A stretch of DNA of 64,000 nt from Pseudomonas azerbaijanoccidentalis (GCF_019145495.1 NZ_JAHSTU010000005.1:248001-312000); one strand, 5' to 3'; counted from the first letter of the stretch, positions 1 through 8,863 are shown. Made by a program: numbers and translations. The notes: generated from the letters alone by a model not told the origin.

Positions 1-1
1 T

Positions 2-115
2 GAGCTGATTGCCGACATGGCGGTCGTCGACCCTTCGGCCGGCGGCAATCCGTTGCCGTTGACCAAGGCCGGTGTTAAGGAAATTTTCGACGCGGCTTTC
101 CACGGCCGGCTATAG
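2..115 (+). CDS. iron-containing alcohol dehydrogenase, C-terminal end (partial)
   Basis: Only the last 37 codons lie in the window; the frame is open from base 2 to the TAG at 113-115. The residues DPSAGGNPLPLT followed by a short helix ending in FDAAFHGRL resemble the C-terminus of group III (iron-dependent) alcohol dehydrogenases, where a GGNP turn precedes the final helix. The catalytic metal ligands lie outside the window, so activity cannot be judged. The same strand continues into a permease 142 bases downstream, so the two may share a pathway, but no coupling is visible. The family call rests on a short stretch and is tentative. Confidence 0.55.
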   Translation, partial: ELIADMAVVDPSAGGNPLPLTKAGVKEIFDAAFHGRL

Positions 116-257
116 AGCAGTCGACGGTCCATGGTCGAAACAGCAAGCATGGACGTGTTTTACCGCAGGCAAACGGAGCAGTACGACAAGGGGTTGAAGG
201 CCAGCCCATCCGCAAACCCGGATGGATGCGTATCAAAACCTGAAGGGGCACACACTA

Positions 258-1823
258 ATGAACCCAGCAAGCCAGCCCGGCACCGACGCGCCGCACGACG
301 ATGACGTCAAGGTGCTGCACAGCATGGGCTATGCCCAGCAGCTCTCGCGACGAATGGGGGTTTTCTCCAACTTTGCGATTTCCTTTTCGATCATCTGCAT
401 CCTCTCCGGCGGCATCAACTCACTGGCCCAAGGCACCTCGGGCGCAGGCGGTGCTTCGATCGGCATCGGCTGGCCGATCGGCTGCCTGATTTCCGGGGTG
501 TTCGCGCTGGCCATGGCGCAGATTTCCTCGGCCTACCCCACCGCTGGCGGCCTGTACCACTGGGGCTCGATACTCGGCAACCGCTTCACTGGCTGGCTCA
601 CCGCCTGGTTCAACCTGCTGGGGCTGGTCACGGTGCTCGGGGCGATCAACGTCGGCACGTACTACTTTTTCTTCGGCGCCTTCGGCCCGGCATTGGGCAT
701 GGAGGACACCACCACGACCCGGGTGATTTTCCTGGCCATCCTCACCGGACTCCAGGCGCTGTGTAACCACTTGGGGATCGGCCTGACGGCGAAACTCACC
801 GACTTCTCCGGCTACCTGATCTTCGCCACTGCACTGGCGCTGACCGTCGTCTGCCTGATCTCGGCCCCCAGTTACGAGTTCGCGCGGTTGGTGACATTCG
901 GCAACTACTCCGGCGAAGCGGGCGGTAGCGTTTGGCCACAGGTGTCCAATGGCTGGGTGTTCATGCTGGGCCTGCTGTTGCCGATCTACACCATCACCGG
1001 TTATGACGCCTCGGCACACACCTCCGAAGAGACCCGCAACGCCGCCCTGTCCGTGCCCAAGGGCATGGTCATGTCGGTGGTCTGGTCGCTGCTGTTCGGC
1101 TGGGTGATGCTCAGTGCATTCGTGCTGATGCTGCCAAACATGGACGAGGCGGCGAGCAAAGGCTGGAGTGTGTTTTTCTGGGCCATGGACACCCAGGTCA
1201 ACCCGACATTGAAACTCGCCTTGTACGTGGCGATTTTCATCTCGCAGGTGCTCTGCGGGTTGGCCACCGTGACCTCGGTGTCGCGAATGATCTTCGCCTT
1301 TTCCCGCGACGGTGGCCTGCCCTGCTCCAAAGCCCTGGCCTCGGTCTCGCCAACGTTCCGCAGCCCGGTAGCGGCGATCTGGACGGGTGCGACGCTGGCA
1401 GTGTTGTTCGTCTGGGGATCGTCGGTGATCTCGATCGGCGAGACACCGGTCTACACCATCGTCGTGTCCTGCACGGTGATCTTCCTGTTCTTCTCTTTCA
1501 TCATTCCCATCGTGCTCGGCCTGTTTGCCTACGGAACCTCGAAGTGGCCGACCATGGGTCCCTGGAACATGGGCCGCTTCTGGTACACGGTGTTTTCCCT
1601 GCTGTCGGTGCTGTCGATGGTGATCATTTTCATCATCGGCATCCAGCCACCGAACGATTGGGCGCTGTACATCACCATCGGCTTTCTGGTGCTGACGGCC
1701 ATTGTCTGGTTTGGCTTCGAGGCCCGACGCTTCCAAGGGCCGCCGATTGGTGACGTGATCGTCAGGCGCCAAGCCGAAATCGCGGCGGCTGAAGCGGCGT
1801 TGAATAAACCATCAGGGAGTTGA
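258..1823 (+). CDS. APC-superfamily amino acid/amine permease
   Basis: A 521-residue integral membrane protein. The first about 45 residues are hydrophilic, then about 12 hydrophobic segments follow. The segment FSIICILSGGINSLAQG and a GYDASAHTSEET stretch in the middle are typical of the amino acid/choline/GABA permease branch (Amino acid permease 2 domain), which imports amino acids, GABA or polyamines by proton symport. The chosen ATG at 258 is preceded at 9 bases by AAGGGG; an upstream in-frame ATG at 222 has no ribosome site. The neighbours (alcohol dehydrogenase end upstream, Lrp regulator converging downstream) suggest amine or amino-alcohol uptake, but the substrate is not readable from sequence. 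Confidence 0.85.
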   Translation: MNPASQPGTDAPHDDDVKVLHSMGYAQQLSRRMGVFSNFAISFSIICILSGGINSLAQGTSGAGGASIGIGWPIGCLISGVFALAMAQISSAYPTAGGLYHWGSILGNRFTGWLTAWFNLLGLVTVLGAINVGTYYFFFGAFGPALGMEDTTTTRVIFLAILTGLQALCNHLGIGLTAKLTDFSGYLIFATALALTVVCLISAPSYEFARLVTFGNYSGEAGGSVWPQVSNGWVFMLGLLLPIYTITGYDASAHTSEETRNAALSVPKGMVMSVVWSLLFGWVMLSAFVLMLPNMDEAASKGWSVFFWAMDTQVNPTLKLALYVAIFISQVLCGLATVTSVSRMIFAFSRDGGLPCSKALASVSPTFRSPVAAIWTGATLAVLFVWGSSVISIGETPVYTIVVSCTVIFLFFSFIIPIVLGLFAYGTSKWPTMGPWNMGRFWYTVFSLLSVLSMVIIFIIGIQPPNDWALYITIGFLVLTAIVWFGFEARRFQGPPIGDVIVRRQAEIAAAEAALNKPSGS

Positions 1824-1843
1824 TGCCTCGGCGAGACAAATGA

Positions 1844-1876
1844 CTTTCGCGCAAGCAAGCCTGGCTTGTGCGAAAG
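1844..1876. terminator. probable bidirectional terminator hairpin
   Basis: CTTTCGCGCAAGC pairs with GCTTGTGCGAAAG over 13 positions with one G-T wobble and a 7-base loop. It lies between the convergent permease and Lrp genes. No clear T-run follows on either side, so it may rely on stem stability. Confidence 0.55.
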
Positions 1877-1903
1877 CCCTCTCGACAGCGCTTGCAGCGT
1901 CGA

Positions 1904-2392
1904 TCAAGCAGGTACGCTCGGCACCTCAAGCCCGACTTTCACACGATCGAGTGCCACGATTGTCTTGAACCAGGTCACGTTTGCGTTTTCGGCAAACAAG
2001 CGACGCGCCAACGCTTGATATTCCTGCATGCTGGCAACGGTTAACACCAGGACAAAATCCACTTCGCCGGTGACGTAGTAGCACTGCTGGACTTCGGGCA
2101 CCGCAAAGTGTGCCTTCATCTTCTCCAGCTCATCGAGGCTGGTGCGCTCGGTCATCACTTCGACAATGATCGTGATCGGCCGTCCGACGGCGGTAGGATC
2201 GACGATGGCTACGTTGCCCGTGATGATTCCCTTCTCCTCCATTCGTTTGATACGGCGCTGCACAGCGGCCGTGGAGAGATTGACCTGCTCGGCTATCAGG
2301 CGCAGCGCCGTGGTGTTATCGCGCTGGACGAGTTCAAGGATCGCACGGTCGAATTTGTCCAGCGGTTCTGTAGCCGTGTGGGTATTTGCCAT
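1904..2392 (-). CDS. Lrp/AsnC-family transcriptional regulator
   Basis: 162 residues, the usual size for the family. An N-terminal winged helix-turn-helix (about residues 10-60, with LIAEQVNLSTAAVQRRIKRM as the recognition region) is followed by a RAM/AsnC ligand domain (about 75-150, containing TGEVDFVLVLTV). These proteins form octamers or dimers and sense amino acids or related small molecules. The ATG at 2392 begins the conserved body; an earlier in-frame start at 2440 would only add unrelated residues and run over the palindrome at 2403-2417. The gene is divergent from an LctP-like carrier, which it probably regulates. Confidence 0.9.
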   Translation of the reverse strand: MANTHTATEPLDKFDRAILELVQRDNTTALRLIAEQVNLSTAAVQRRIKRMEEKGIITGNVAIVDPTAVGRPITIIVEVMTERTSLDELEKMKAHFAVPEVQQCYYVTGEVDFVLVLTVASMQEYQALARRLFAENANVTWFKTIVALDRVKVGLEVPSVPA

Positions 2393-2402
2393 GGAAGACT
2401 CG

Positions 2403-2417
2403 CGAGAAATTTTCTCG
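2403..2417. promoter_or_regulatory. candidate Lrp-type operator palindrome
   Basis: CGAGAAATTTTCTCG is a perfect 7+1+7 palindrome 11 bases ahead of the regulator start, in the 131-base divergent region. An imperfect relative, GAGAAATATTAT, lies about 50 bases further on. Position and AT-rich core fit an Lrp/AsnC autoregulatory site; this is inference. Confidence 0.5.
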
Positions 2418-2523
2418 AAAACTAGCAGAAAACCGCGCACCTTTATCTAGCCGTGAGAAATATTATCGTGCTTGCCACCTGCATACGCAGCGGGGTCGGG
2501 AACTCACACAGGATAATATTGGC

Positions 2524-3978
2524 ATGGTCGCACTGTTTCATCTTTCCCCAGTCCTGCTGGTAACAGCCATGCTCGTGGTGCTGCGCCGCCCACCCATACA
2601 TGCGGCCATCGCAGGCACTCTGCTGGTGGTGGTGCTCTGGCTCGCCGGTGCCGCCGACGCGTGGCGCCTCGACAGCATGGTGGCCGCGGCCCAGGATACC
2701 GCCGTGCTGTTTGCAAGTACGGCCTTCGTGATCGTACCAGGGCTGGCCTTCGTGATTTGCATCGAGCGCCTGGGCGTCAATCTGGCGCTTAGCCAATGGG
2801 TACGCTCACTGGGGCTGGCGCGCGGCGATCAAATCGTGTTCATCGTCCTCGGTCTGGCACCCTTGCTGGAAGCGATGACTGGCTTCGGCGTGTCGTTGAT
2901 TGCAACAGTGCCTTTACTGCTCAGCCTCTTCGAACGCCGGGTTGCGCTGCGAATAGCGTTGACCGGCATGGCCATCATGCCTTGGGGAACGCTGGGTTTG
3001 GCAACGGTCATTGGGGCCTCGCTGGCTCACCTGGATACCTTCGCGCTGGCCTCGACCTCGGCGTTGACCAGCGCCCCGGTTTTTTTCGCCCTTGGCGCGA
3101 TGGCACTCTATCTGGCAGGCGTTCGCGAGCGCAGGGAATGGAAAGGACTGGCCGTATTCTGGCTGCTGTTTGTGAGCGTGCTTTACGGTGCCAGTCGATG
3201 GCTTGGGCCCGAAGTGGCCGGCGTTGCCGCTGGCCTGGTCACGGCAACCTCTGTGCTGTCTACACGGATGTGGCGCCTGCGCAGTGTCGATGGTCAACGC
3301 GATGCGATGAAGTGGCCGCAGCAGGCTTGGCCGTATCTGGTACTGATCGTGTGCATTGTCACGCTGAAGGCGGTATGGACGATCACCTCCTGGCAGGACA
3401 TCTGGGTCGTACAGGGCGCACAGGTCACATGGAAACCCTTGGCGTCGCCCGGCATCGCACTGCTTCTGGTGCTGATCGGACTAAGATTCTACGCCCGCGA
3501 CACACAGAGCCAGGCAACCAGCAATGTGCGCATGTCGACTGCACTGGCAGCGCGTGCGAAGCGGCCCTTGGTGACCATTTTCTTTTTCCTCGCAATGTCG
3601 CAGATGATGGTGAAGGCTGGCTTTCTGGCGGGCCTGATGCAATTACTGTCGAACCTGTCACCCAATGCCGCGACGTCGCTGGTGGCCCTGCTTGGCGCTT
3701 TGTCAGGCTACATGACCGGGTCGAATGTCGGCGGCAACGCCATTTTCATGCCGGCCATTGCGATGCTGCCCGAGTCGTCACGCCTATTGTTGGCGGCGGT
3801 CCAGAACAGCACGGCAGGCCATGCTGCCATGGGGTCTCTGTCAATCGTCATGCTCATTCTGGGGCTGGCTAAAACACAGGCTTGGGAAGAAAGCGAACTG
3901 GTCAGGTTTGGCTTCGCATTGGTCTGTCTCAACACGGCGTTAGTCGCGCTGGCGGCAAGTTTGCTCGCGGCGAGTTGA
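2524..3978 (+). CDS. LctP-like (L-lactate permease family) carrier
   Basis: 484 residues, almost wholly hydrophobic, with about 12-14 predicted membrane segments. LLEAMTGFGVSLIATVP and the later GYMTGSNVGGNAIF correspond to the two conserved glycine-rich motifs of the lactate permease family (usually about 550 residues; this member is somewhat short). Members import lactate, glycolate or other small hydroxy acids with protons. The start at 2524 is preceded by AGGA; the frame extends 46 codons upstream, but that part crosses the Lrp promoter region and is not conserved-looking. Its divergent partner is an Lrp regulator, suggesting substrate-dependent induction. The exact substrate is unknown. 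Confidence 0.8.
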   Translation: MVALFHLSPVLLVTAMLVVLRRPPIHAAIAGTLLVVVLWLAGAADAWRLDSMVAAAQDTAVLFASTAFVIVPGLAFVICIERLGVNLALSQWVRSLGLARGDQIVFIVLGLAPLLEAMTGFGVSLIATVPLLLSLFERRVALRIALTGMAIMPWGTLGLATVIGASLAHLDTFALASTSALTSAPVFFALGAMALYLAGVRERREWKGLAVFWLLFVSVLYGASRWLGPEVAGVAAGLVTATSVLSTRMWRLRSVDGQRDAMKWPQQAWPYLVLIVCIVTLKAVWTITSWQDIWVVQGAQVTWKPLASPGIALLLVLIGLRFYARDTQSQATSNVRMSTALAARAKRPLVTIFFFLAMSQMMVKAGFLAGLMQLLSNLSPNAATSLVALLGALSGYMTGSNVGGNAIFMPAIAMLPESSRLLLAAVQNSTAGHAAMGSLSIVMLILGLAKTQAWEESELVRFGFALVCLNTALVALAASLLAAS

Positions 3979-4158
3979 CAACCCTGGAACAGCCTCACCA
4001 CTTCGGCAAGGACCTGCTCAGCCAGACATAGGCTCGGGACCTGTAGCCCAACAACGGGTCAATCTCCCGTTTCGCGAAGCACGCGATGGAACGGTCTCGC
4101 AGGGCTCGTGCCTAATGATGGAATCCAAAGATTGCGAGAAGGCACATGGGGAGCACAT

Positions 4159-4809
4159 ATGATTGGAGTCGTTGTCCCGGTTCATAACGAAGAACAGCTG
4201 CTCGTCCATTGCATCGAATCACTTCTGGAGGCGGCCTATCACCAGGGTCTGAACAATGAAGAAGTAAAAATCCTGATCGTTCTGGATGACTGCACGGACA
4301 CCTCTTTGCACATTGCCCAGGCGTACGACGTGATGACATTGACCTGCAGCCACCGCAACGTGGGGAAAACCCGGGCGCACGGGGCCGAACACCTGTTGGG
4401 GGTTGACGCACGATGGCTGGCGTTCACCGATGCCGACAGCGTCGTTCCCGAAACATGGCTGGCCGATCAAATCAGATTCAATGTGGATGCCGTGTGCGGG
4501 CTGGTTGAAGTCAATGACTGGTCGGAACATTCAAGCAAGGTACGCGAGCGCTACCACGCCGGTTACCATCGCGTTGATGGACATCGCCACATCCATGGGG
4601 CAAACCTCGGTGTGTCCTCGTCGGCTTACCGCAAAGCAGGTGGGTTCAAGGCCTTGCCCGCCCACGAAGATGTTCAACTGGTTGCGGATCTGGAACGCAG
4701 CGGCGCGAACATCCTGTGGACAGCAAGCAACCGGGTGACCACCAGCGCACGAAAGCACTGCCGTTGCCGGGAAGGTTTTGGCGACTACCTTAAGTCGCTG
4801 GCCGAGTGA
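4159..4809 (+). CDS. family 2 glycosyltransferase
   Basis: 216 residues. The N-terminus (VVVPVHNEE) opens a GT-A nucleotide-binding fold; FTDADS near residue 95 supplies the metal-binding DxD, and HEDVQLVADLERSG near residue 175 gives the ED acceptor motif. There are no membrane segments, so it is probably cytosolic or peripheral. The ATG at 4159 has GGGGAG five bases upstream; an earlier ATG at 4108 lacks one. The gene converges end to end (no gap) with a methyltransferase and belongs functionally with the acyl-CoA dehydrogenase, deacetylase and methyltransferase opposite. Donor and acceptor sugars are unknown. Confidence 0.85.
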   Translation: MIGVVVPVHNEEQLLVHCIESLLEAAYHQGLNNEEVKILIVLDDCTDTSLHIAQAYDVMTLTCSHRNVGKTRAHGAEHLLGVDARWLAFTDADSVVPETWLADQIRFNVDAVCGLVEVNDWSEHSSKVRERYHAGYHRVDGHRHIHGANLGVSSSAYRKAGGFKALPAHEDVQLVADLERSGANILWTASNRVTTSARKHCRCREGFGDYLKSLAE

Positions 4810-5409
4810 TCAATCGCACGTCTGGGCAAGGTCGATCGAGGCCGGATTACGGCTCCAGTATTCGAGTAAAAAGTCCGTTTCTTCATGGCGCACAAGTCGA
4901 TGCAGTCGCAGGCCATCCGAAAGCGCTTCATGCACAGCGCGACCGTCCCGCGAACAGCCTTCAATCGGATGCAGCCAGTGGCACGCCAGGACGCCACCCT
5001 CCGGGCTCAGGCTGAGCAAGGTGTTTTCGATAACGCGATTCCATTCGCTTGAGTCAAGAAAGTAACCGACCTCACTCAACACGATGAGGTCGAACGTTCC
5101 CTCAGGCCAGTCGTGGGGAACGCGCCCCAGGTCGACGCGAGCGTGCGGCACATTGCTCAATCGATGCTGCGCAAGTTGCACGGCTTTTTCGTTGATGTCC
5201 TGACACAGCAATGAGTCGCTACGTTCGGCGAGCATGGCGCTGAGTTCGCCATTGGCGCAGCCTGGCTCGAAAACGCGCTGATAACGTTGGCGTGGCAGAC
5301 TTGCCAGCGTCAGCTCACGTTTGCGTTTTTCGTACCAGCGCGTTCGAAAGGACCAGGGGTCGTCGCTGGCATCGAACATTTTCTGGAAATACTCAGGCGA
5401 GACACTCAT
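4810..5409 (-). CDS. NodS-like SAM-dependent methyltransferase
   Basis: 199 residues. Class I methyltransferase with VFEPGCANGELSAML as the SAM-binding loop (about 46-60), an acidic DIN motif about 25 residues later, and FDLIVLSEVGYFL as motif IV. The opening DPWSFRTRWYEKRKREL strongly resembles the NodS-like family, whose founder N-methylates a deacetylated chitooligosaccharide. Its ATG overlaps the stop of the deacetylase gene (ATGA), so translation is coupled. Amine methylation of a sugar after deacetylation is a reasonable inference; O-methylation is not excluded. Confidence 0.8.
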   Translation of the reverse strand: MSVSPEYFQKMFDASDDPWSFRTRWYEKRKRELTLASLPRQRYQRVFEPGCANGELSAMLAERSDSLLCQDINEKAVQLAQHRLSNVPHARVDLGRVPHDWPEGTFDLIVLSEVGYFLDSSEWNRVIENTLLSLSPEGGVLACHWLHPIEGCSRDGRAVHEALSDGLRLHRLVRHEETDFLLEYWSRNPASIDLAQTCD

Positions 5410-6179
5410 ATAAACACCAGTTCAAAGGGTTGCATCAGTCGTTCAAGGGTTTCACGGTCAAGCACCGCCGTGCCCCGTCCATCCGCGTTGATCTGCGAAA
5501 CATGAGCGTTGATGGCATGACGCTTTCGTGCCAATACCGGCGCATCGAGCATGAATTTACGCGCCCGTGCCCAGGGAATTCTCTGATCGTGTGGCCGCGC
5601 CCAATGCCAAGCCCAAATCGGCACCTCTAGCAAACAGGCGTTGCGCTGCGATGCCGCGTATGCCGCTGCCCGTCCAGTTGCTTCGTGATCGCAATGCCCG
5701 TCATGGCGCCACGTCGTTATCACGCGGTCCCCGCGGCGTATCAACGCCAGCAGTCGCTCAACCAACTCATCTTCTTTCTCGGCCACGCCGCTATCGGGTA
5801 AACCGAGTCTGCGCCAATTCAATGCCTGCATATTCAGGCCCAACCGGTCGAGGGCTTGCCAACTCTCCAATGGTCGCTGTTGGCGCAATCGTGTCGGTGA
5901 CCACTCCTGTGAACCCGGATGACTCGCCTCACCATCGGTGACCGCCACCATCAACACGTCCGACTCCCTGCCCAACATCCCCGCCAGGATGCCTGCACAG
6001 CCCAGGACTTCGTCGTCAGGGTGCGGGGTGACCACCACCAGTCTCTGGCCTTCGGGCACCAGCTGTTGATGGGTAACGTGCGCAACCCCTGCGAGCGGAG
6101 CGCTGGCCTGCCACTCTTGCAGCGTGGTACCAGGGCCCTGTATCGGATTTTCAGTCGTGGCAATCGTCGCGATACTCAC
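5406..6179 (-). CDS. PIG-L family deacetylase
   Basis: About 257 residues from a GTG start. PHPDDEVLGCAG (from residue 52) is the zinc-binding signature of the LmbE/PIG-L family and GHCDHEATG near residue 155 supplies the further His ligands. Members remove N-acetyl groups from GlcNAc-containing or related compounds. The GTG at 6179 overlaps the stop of the upstream dehydrogenase gene as GTGA, a typical coupled start; the frame continues upstream but only inside that gene. The stop in turn overlaps the methyltransferase start. The order dehydrogenase, deacetylase, methyltransferase implies a joint product. Confidence 0.85.
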   Translation of the reverse strand: MSIATIATTENPIQGPGTTLQEWQASAPLAGVAHVTHQQLVPEGQRLVVVTPHPDDEVLGCAGILAGMLGRESDVLMVAVTDGEASHPGSQEWSPTRLRQQRPLESWQALDRLGLNMQALNWRRLGLPDSGVAEKEDELVERLLALIRRGDRVITTWRHDGHCDHEATGRAAAYAASQRNACLLEVPIWAWHWARPHDQRIPWARARKFMLDAPVLARKRHAINAHVSQINADGRGTAVLDRETLERLMQPFELVFI

Positions 6180-7204
6180 AACAACCACCCATCGTTCGAT
6201 TGCGCAGCTGTGCGCTTTCCCAGTTCCGCGAGATCCTTGTGCCCATGGCTCTGTCGCAGGAACACCGGCAGGTCGGCGGCAAGCCGGGCGAAATGCGCAT
6301 TCCGGCAATAAGGCGTGGCACCCAGGGCACGCCCGACCTGTTCGAGCACCACCGTGACTGCCGCTTCAACCTGGGCGCGCAAGCGTCGTACAGGAATCTC
6401 TGCCGAGCTTTGCGGGTGACCATCGATCCAGGCCGCGGTTTCTCTCATGGACGCCGCCGCTGCGCACAATGCGGCATCGACAGCGCCAAGATGGGCCGCC
6501 GCATGGGCATCGTGATAAGGGCGCGTGCAATGCTCACGCAGATAACCGGCAAACGCGCAGGCTGCACCGTACCAGCACGCGGCAATGCCGCCTCCGCCCT
6601 GCCAAAAACCTGGTCGATCAACATATTGGCCGGGCAAACCAACGCAATGACCCAGCGCTCCGTTGAATTCCACATCGACGCTGGCCGTGTGCGCCATTCC
6701 CACGGCCTGCCAGACCTCGTCGACTCTGCTGAGACTGGCTTGTTTCAGATCCACTGCAACCAACTGCGCCAGTCCTTGTTCATCCCATGTCGTGACAAGT
6801 GCCCAATCCAGTATCGCTGCACCGGAACACCAGGCTTTTCGCCCTTGCAGATACACCTGGTCGTCTTGACGATCAACAATTTCGATCCGGGCAAACGGCG
6901 GCTCGGCCGCCCATACACCCCAGAGACCGGGAGCCGGCGCTCGGTCAGGCTCCAGCTCCGTGACGATTGCCAGCGCATCGGTATGCCCTTCAAAAATCTT
7001 GGTCAATGCCAGATCGCAGGCACCGACCTTCGCCAAGCTGCGCCACCGCTCCAGTGTTCGACCTTGACCCGGCGGCGGCAGGCCGGCAAATCCACTGTCG
7101 ATGAGCTTCTGCATCAAACCTTGCAGAGCGCCGTCGGTGGACTGCGTCACGGATCGAGAAGCAAACGTGTCAAGCAAGTGTTCAATGGTGTCAGCGCTGG
7201 TCAT
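6176..7204 (-). CDS. acyl-CoA dehydrogenase-like flavoprotein
   Basis: 342 residues, shorter than the usual 380. It has the acyl-CoA dehydrogenase layout: a helical N-terminal domain, a beta middle domain (VYLQGRKAWCSGAAILDWALV near 115, matching the usual G.K.W.TNG segment) and a helical C-terminal domain. The usual GGxGxxxEYP catalytic loop is not evident, so substrate and chemistry may differ from beta-oxidation. The ATG at 7204 has AGGA 10 bases upstream; two earlier in-frame ATGs (7246, 7261) have poorer spacing. First gene of a three-gene coupled operon with PIG-L and NodS-like genes. Confidence 0.7.
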   Translation of the reverse strand: MTSADTIEHLLDTFASRSVTQSTDGALQGLMQKLIDSGFAGLPPPGQGRTLERWRSLAKVGACDLALTKIFEGHTDALAIVTELEPDRAPAPGLWGVWAAEPPFARIEIVDRQDDQVYLQGRKAWCSGAAILDWALVTTWDEQGLAQLVAVDLKQASLSRVDEVWQAVGMAHTASVDVEFNGALGHCVGLPGQYVDRPGFWQGGGGIAACWYGAACAFAGYLREHCTRPYHDAHAAAHLGAVDAALCAAAASMRETAAWIDGHPQSSAEIPVRRLRAQVEAAVTVVLEQVGRALGATPYCRNAHFARLAADLPVFLRQSHGHKDLAELGKRTAAQSNDGWLL

Positions 7205-7396
7205 GGCCCGGCGTTCCTGATGACTGGGTCGTTGCGAAGGATTCATGAGCCTCGTACACAAAGCACGAACGGCTCTTGATGTCAGAGGCAGGTGACGTGC
7301 AAGAGTTCATAGAAGCTGATGGCCGAAACCGTCAGTGCGGCGCAATGCGACGCGAACAGGTTTTTTTCAAGTCCCCGGCATCTTCATAACGCGCTT

Positions 7397-8176
7397 TCAA
7401 GAAGAACTTGAACGAGCAATGGGTGTGCAGATTGATTTCCTCAGCAGGCCCTTTAGCGCCAGCGCGTTTTTCAACGCGGCACCACTGGCCGTGTTATCGA
7501 AGATGCACCACACACATCTATCGACAGCCGTCCGTTCGAGCAAAGAGGCGAGACGCTCCAAAAACAGCTGGTCATAAGGGCTGAAGTAGATGCGTGGAGA
7601 GCCGTGCAGCCGCCAGTAAGCAATGTCCCGTGCCCCTCGTGGCGATGAGTCCGTGGCGATACGCGACGGGTCGACCACCGCTTGGGCAATTGCATACGCC
7701 ATCAATAAGGGTTCTGCACGAGTCCAGGATGGATGCCGAGGCTCTAGCACAACAGCCCCAGAAAACTGCGCCCTGAGTCCTCTAAAAAAGCGATGCGCCA
7801 CGTGTTCCTCAAATACCAGCGACGGCGGCAGCTGCACCAGCAGACATCCCAGGCGGTCACCCAATCCTGAGCATTGAGTGAGGAACTCGGCCAACGCTTG
7901 ATCGCAGTCCACCAAGTGCAACTCATGGGTGATTCGCTTGGGGACTTTCACACTGAACCGCAAATCGTGCGGTACGGAGTCGGCCCAGCGTGCATAGGTC
8001 TGCTGACGATGCGGGCGATAAAACGAGCTGTTGATTTCAACACCGTTGAATTGCCAAGCGTAACGCTGAAGGTGAGTGCCGTGTTCAGGGAACGCCGCGG
8101 CATGCTCCCGACCTACGCTCCAACCTGCACATCCCAGATAAATCGGCTGGCGACCCACGCCGTTCGAGTTGTCCAT
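7397..8176 (-). CDS. DUF72 domain protein
   Basis: 259 residues covering one DUF72 domain, a TIM-barrel-like family of unknown biochemical role. Visible hallmarks are the opening YLGCAGWS, then FNGVEINSSFYR, FSVKVPKRITH and the C-terminal WCIFDNTASGAAL. The start at 8176 has GGAGGG eight bases upstream. It sits alone between the glycosyltransferase cluster and the cyd remnant, with 192 bases to the next gene; no operon partner is obvious. Function is not known for the family and I do not assign one. Confidence 0.85.
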   Translation of the reverse strand: MDNSNGVGRQPIYLGCAGWSVGREHAAAFPEHGTHLQRYAWQFNGVEINSSFYRPHRQQTYARWADSVPHDLRFSVKVPKRITHELHLVDCDQALAEFLTQCSGLGDRLGCLLVQLPPSLVFEEHVAHRFFRGLRAQFSGAVVLEPRHPSWTRAEPLLMAYAIAQAVVDPSRIATDSSPRGARDIAYWRLHGSPRIYFSPYDQLFLERLASLLERTAVDRCVWCIFDNTASGAALKNALALKGLLRKSICTPIARSSSS

Positions 8177-8196
8177 GTGGCAATCCCTCCAGCTTG

Positions 8197-8827
8197 TCAC
8201 GGCCGCTGATGGCTCGGTTGTTCAACGGGATGAACCTTTCCGCTGAACACTTTGAAACCGTAGGTGTTGTAGATGAGTGTCACCGGGATCAAAACCGCAA
8301 AGCCAATCAGCATGAATCTTTGGGTCGCTGGGCTGGAGGTGGCGGCCTGCAACGTCAGATTGGGCGGAACGATCAGCGGATACAAAACCACAACCAAGAA
8401 TCCAGAAGGCGCTGATGAAGGATCCCAGAGCGACGGCACTGGTTGCGAAAAAATGCAGACGAGGGCCGACCTTTTTCAGCCCGAAGAGCATGATGCCGAC
8501 AAAGCCCGCCTCAAGAAAAAAAGCGGCAAGCACTTCGTAAAACATCAAGGGGCCGAGGATCTCACCCGCCAGGGTCGAGAGCCGCGACCAATTGAGCCCG
8601 AACTGGTATTCCAGGATCAGACCCGACGCTGTTCCGACGGCAATGTTAAGGGCAAATATTTTTAGCCAATAGCGATACACGTCCAGATAGATTTGCCGGC
8701 CCCGCCATAACCAAAGCGCCTCGAGCACCATCAAAAAAAACGCCAGACCGATCGTCAGCGCAGCCAGCACAATATGAAAACTGATGGTGATCGCGAACTG
8801 GGCGCGCGCAGCATCAAGGGCATCCAT
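8197..8827 (-). pseudogene. cydA-cydB fusion remnant (cyanide-insensitive type oxidase)
   Basis: The first about 145 codons from the ATG at 8827 read as the N-terminus of cytochrome bd-type oxidase subunit I: FAITISFHIVLAALTIGLAF, then LEYQFGLNWSRLS and YEVLAAFFLEAGFVGIMLFG. Just after SAFWIL the frame loses identity, while the other reading frame of the same strand takes up the subunit II C-terminus (VVLYPLIVPPNLTL through YGFKVFSGKV, stop at 8197-8199). So a deletion of most of cydA and cydB joined the two genes at about 8395-8410, out of frame. The apparent 201-residue reading frame is a non-functional product of this join. The promoter side is intact (AGAGG before the ATG). Confidence 0.85.
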
Positions 8828-8863
8828 ATGGGCCTCTGATCTGCGGCGGATATTTCATAACCA

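Noticed and set aside
4053..4071. Terminator hairpin AACGGG/CCCGTT after the LctP-like gene
   Set aside because: Only a six-base stem with no T-run; too weak to support.
4159..7204. A genuine nodulation-factor operon
   Set aside because: Chitin-synthase-like NodC and acyltransferase NodA are absent; only the enzyme logic is similar.
8222..8827. An intact 201-residue cydA-like gene
   Set aside because: After about residue 145 the translation is subunit II DNA in the wrong frame, so the frame is a fusion scar and not a real protein.
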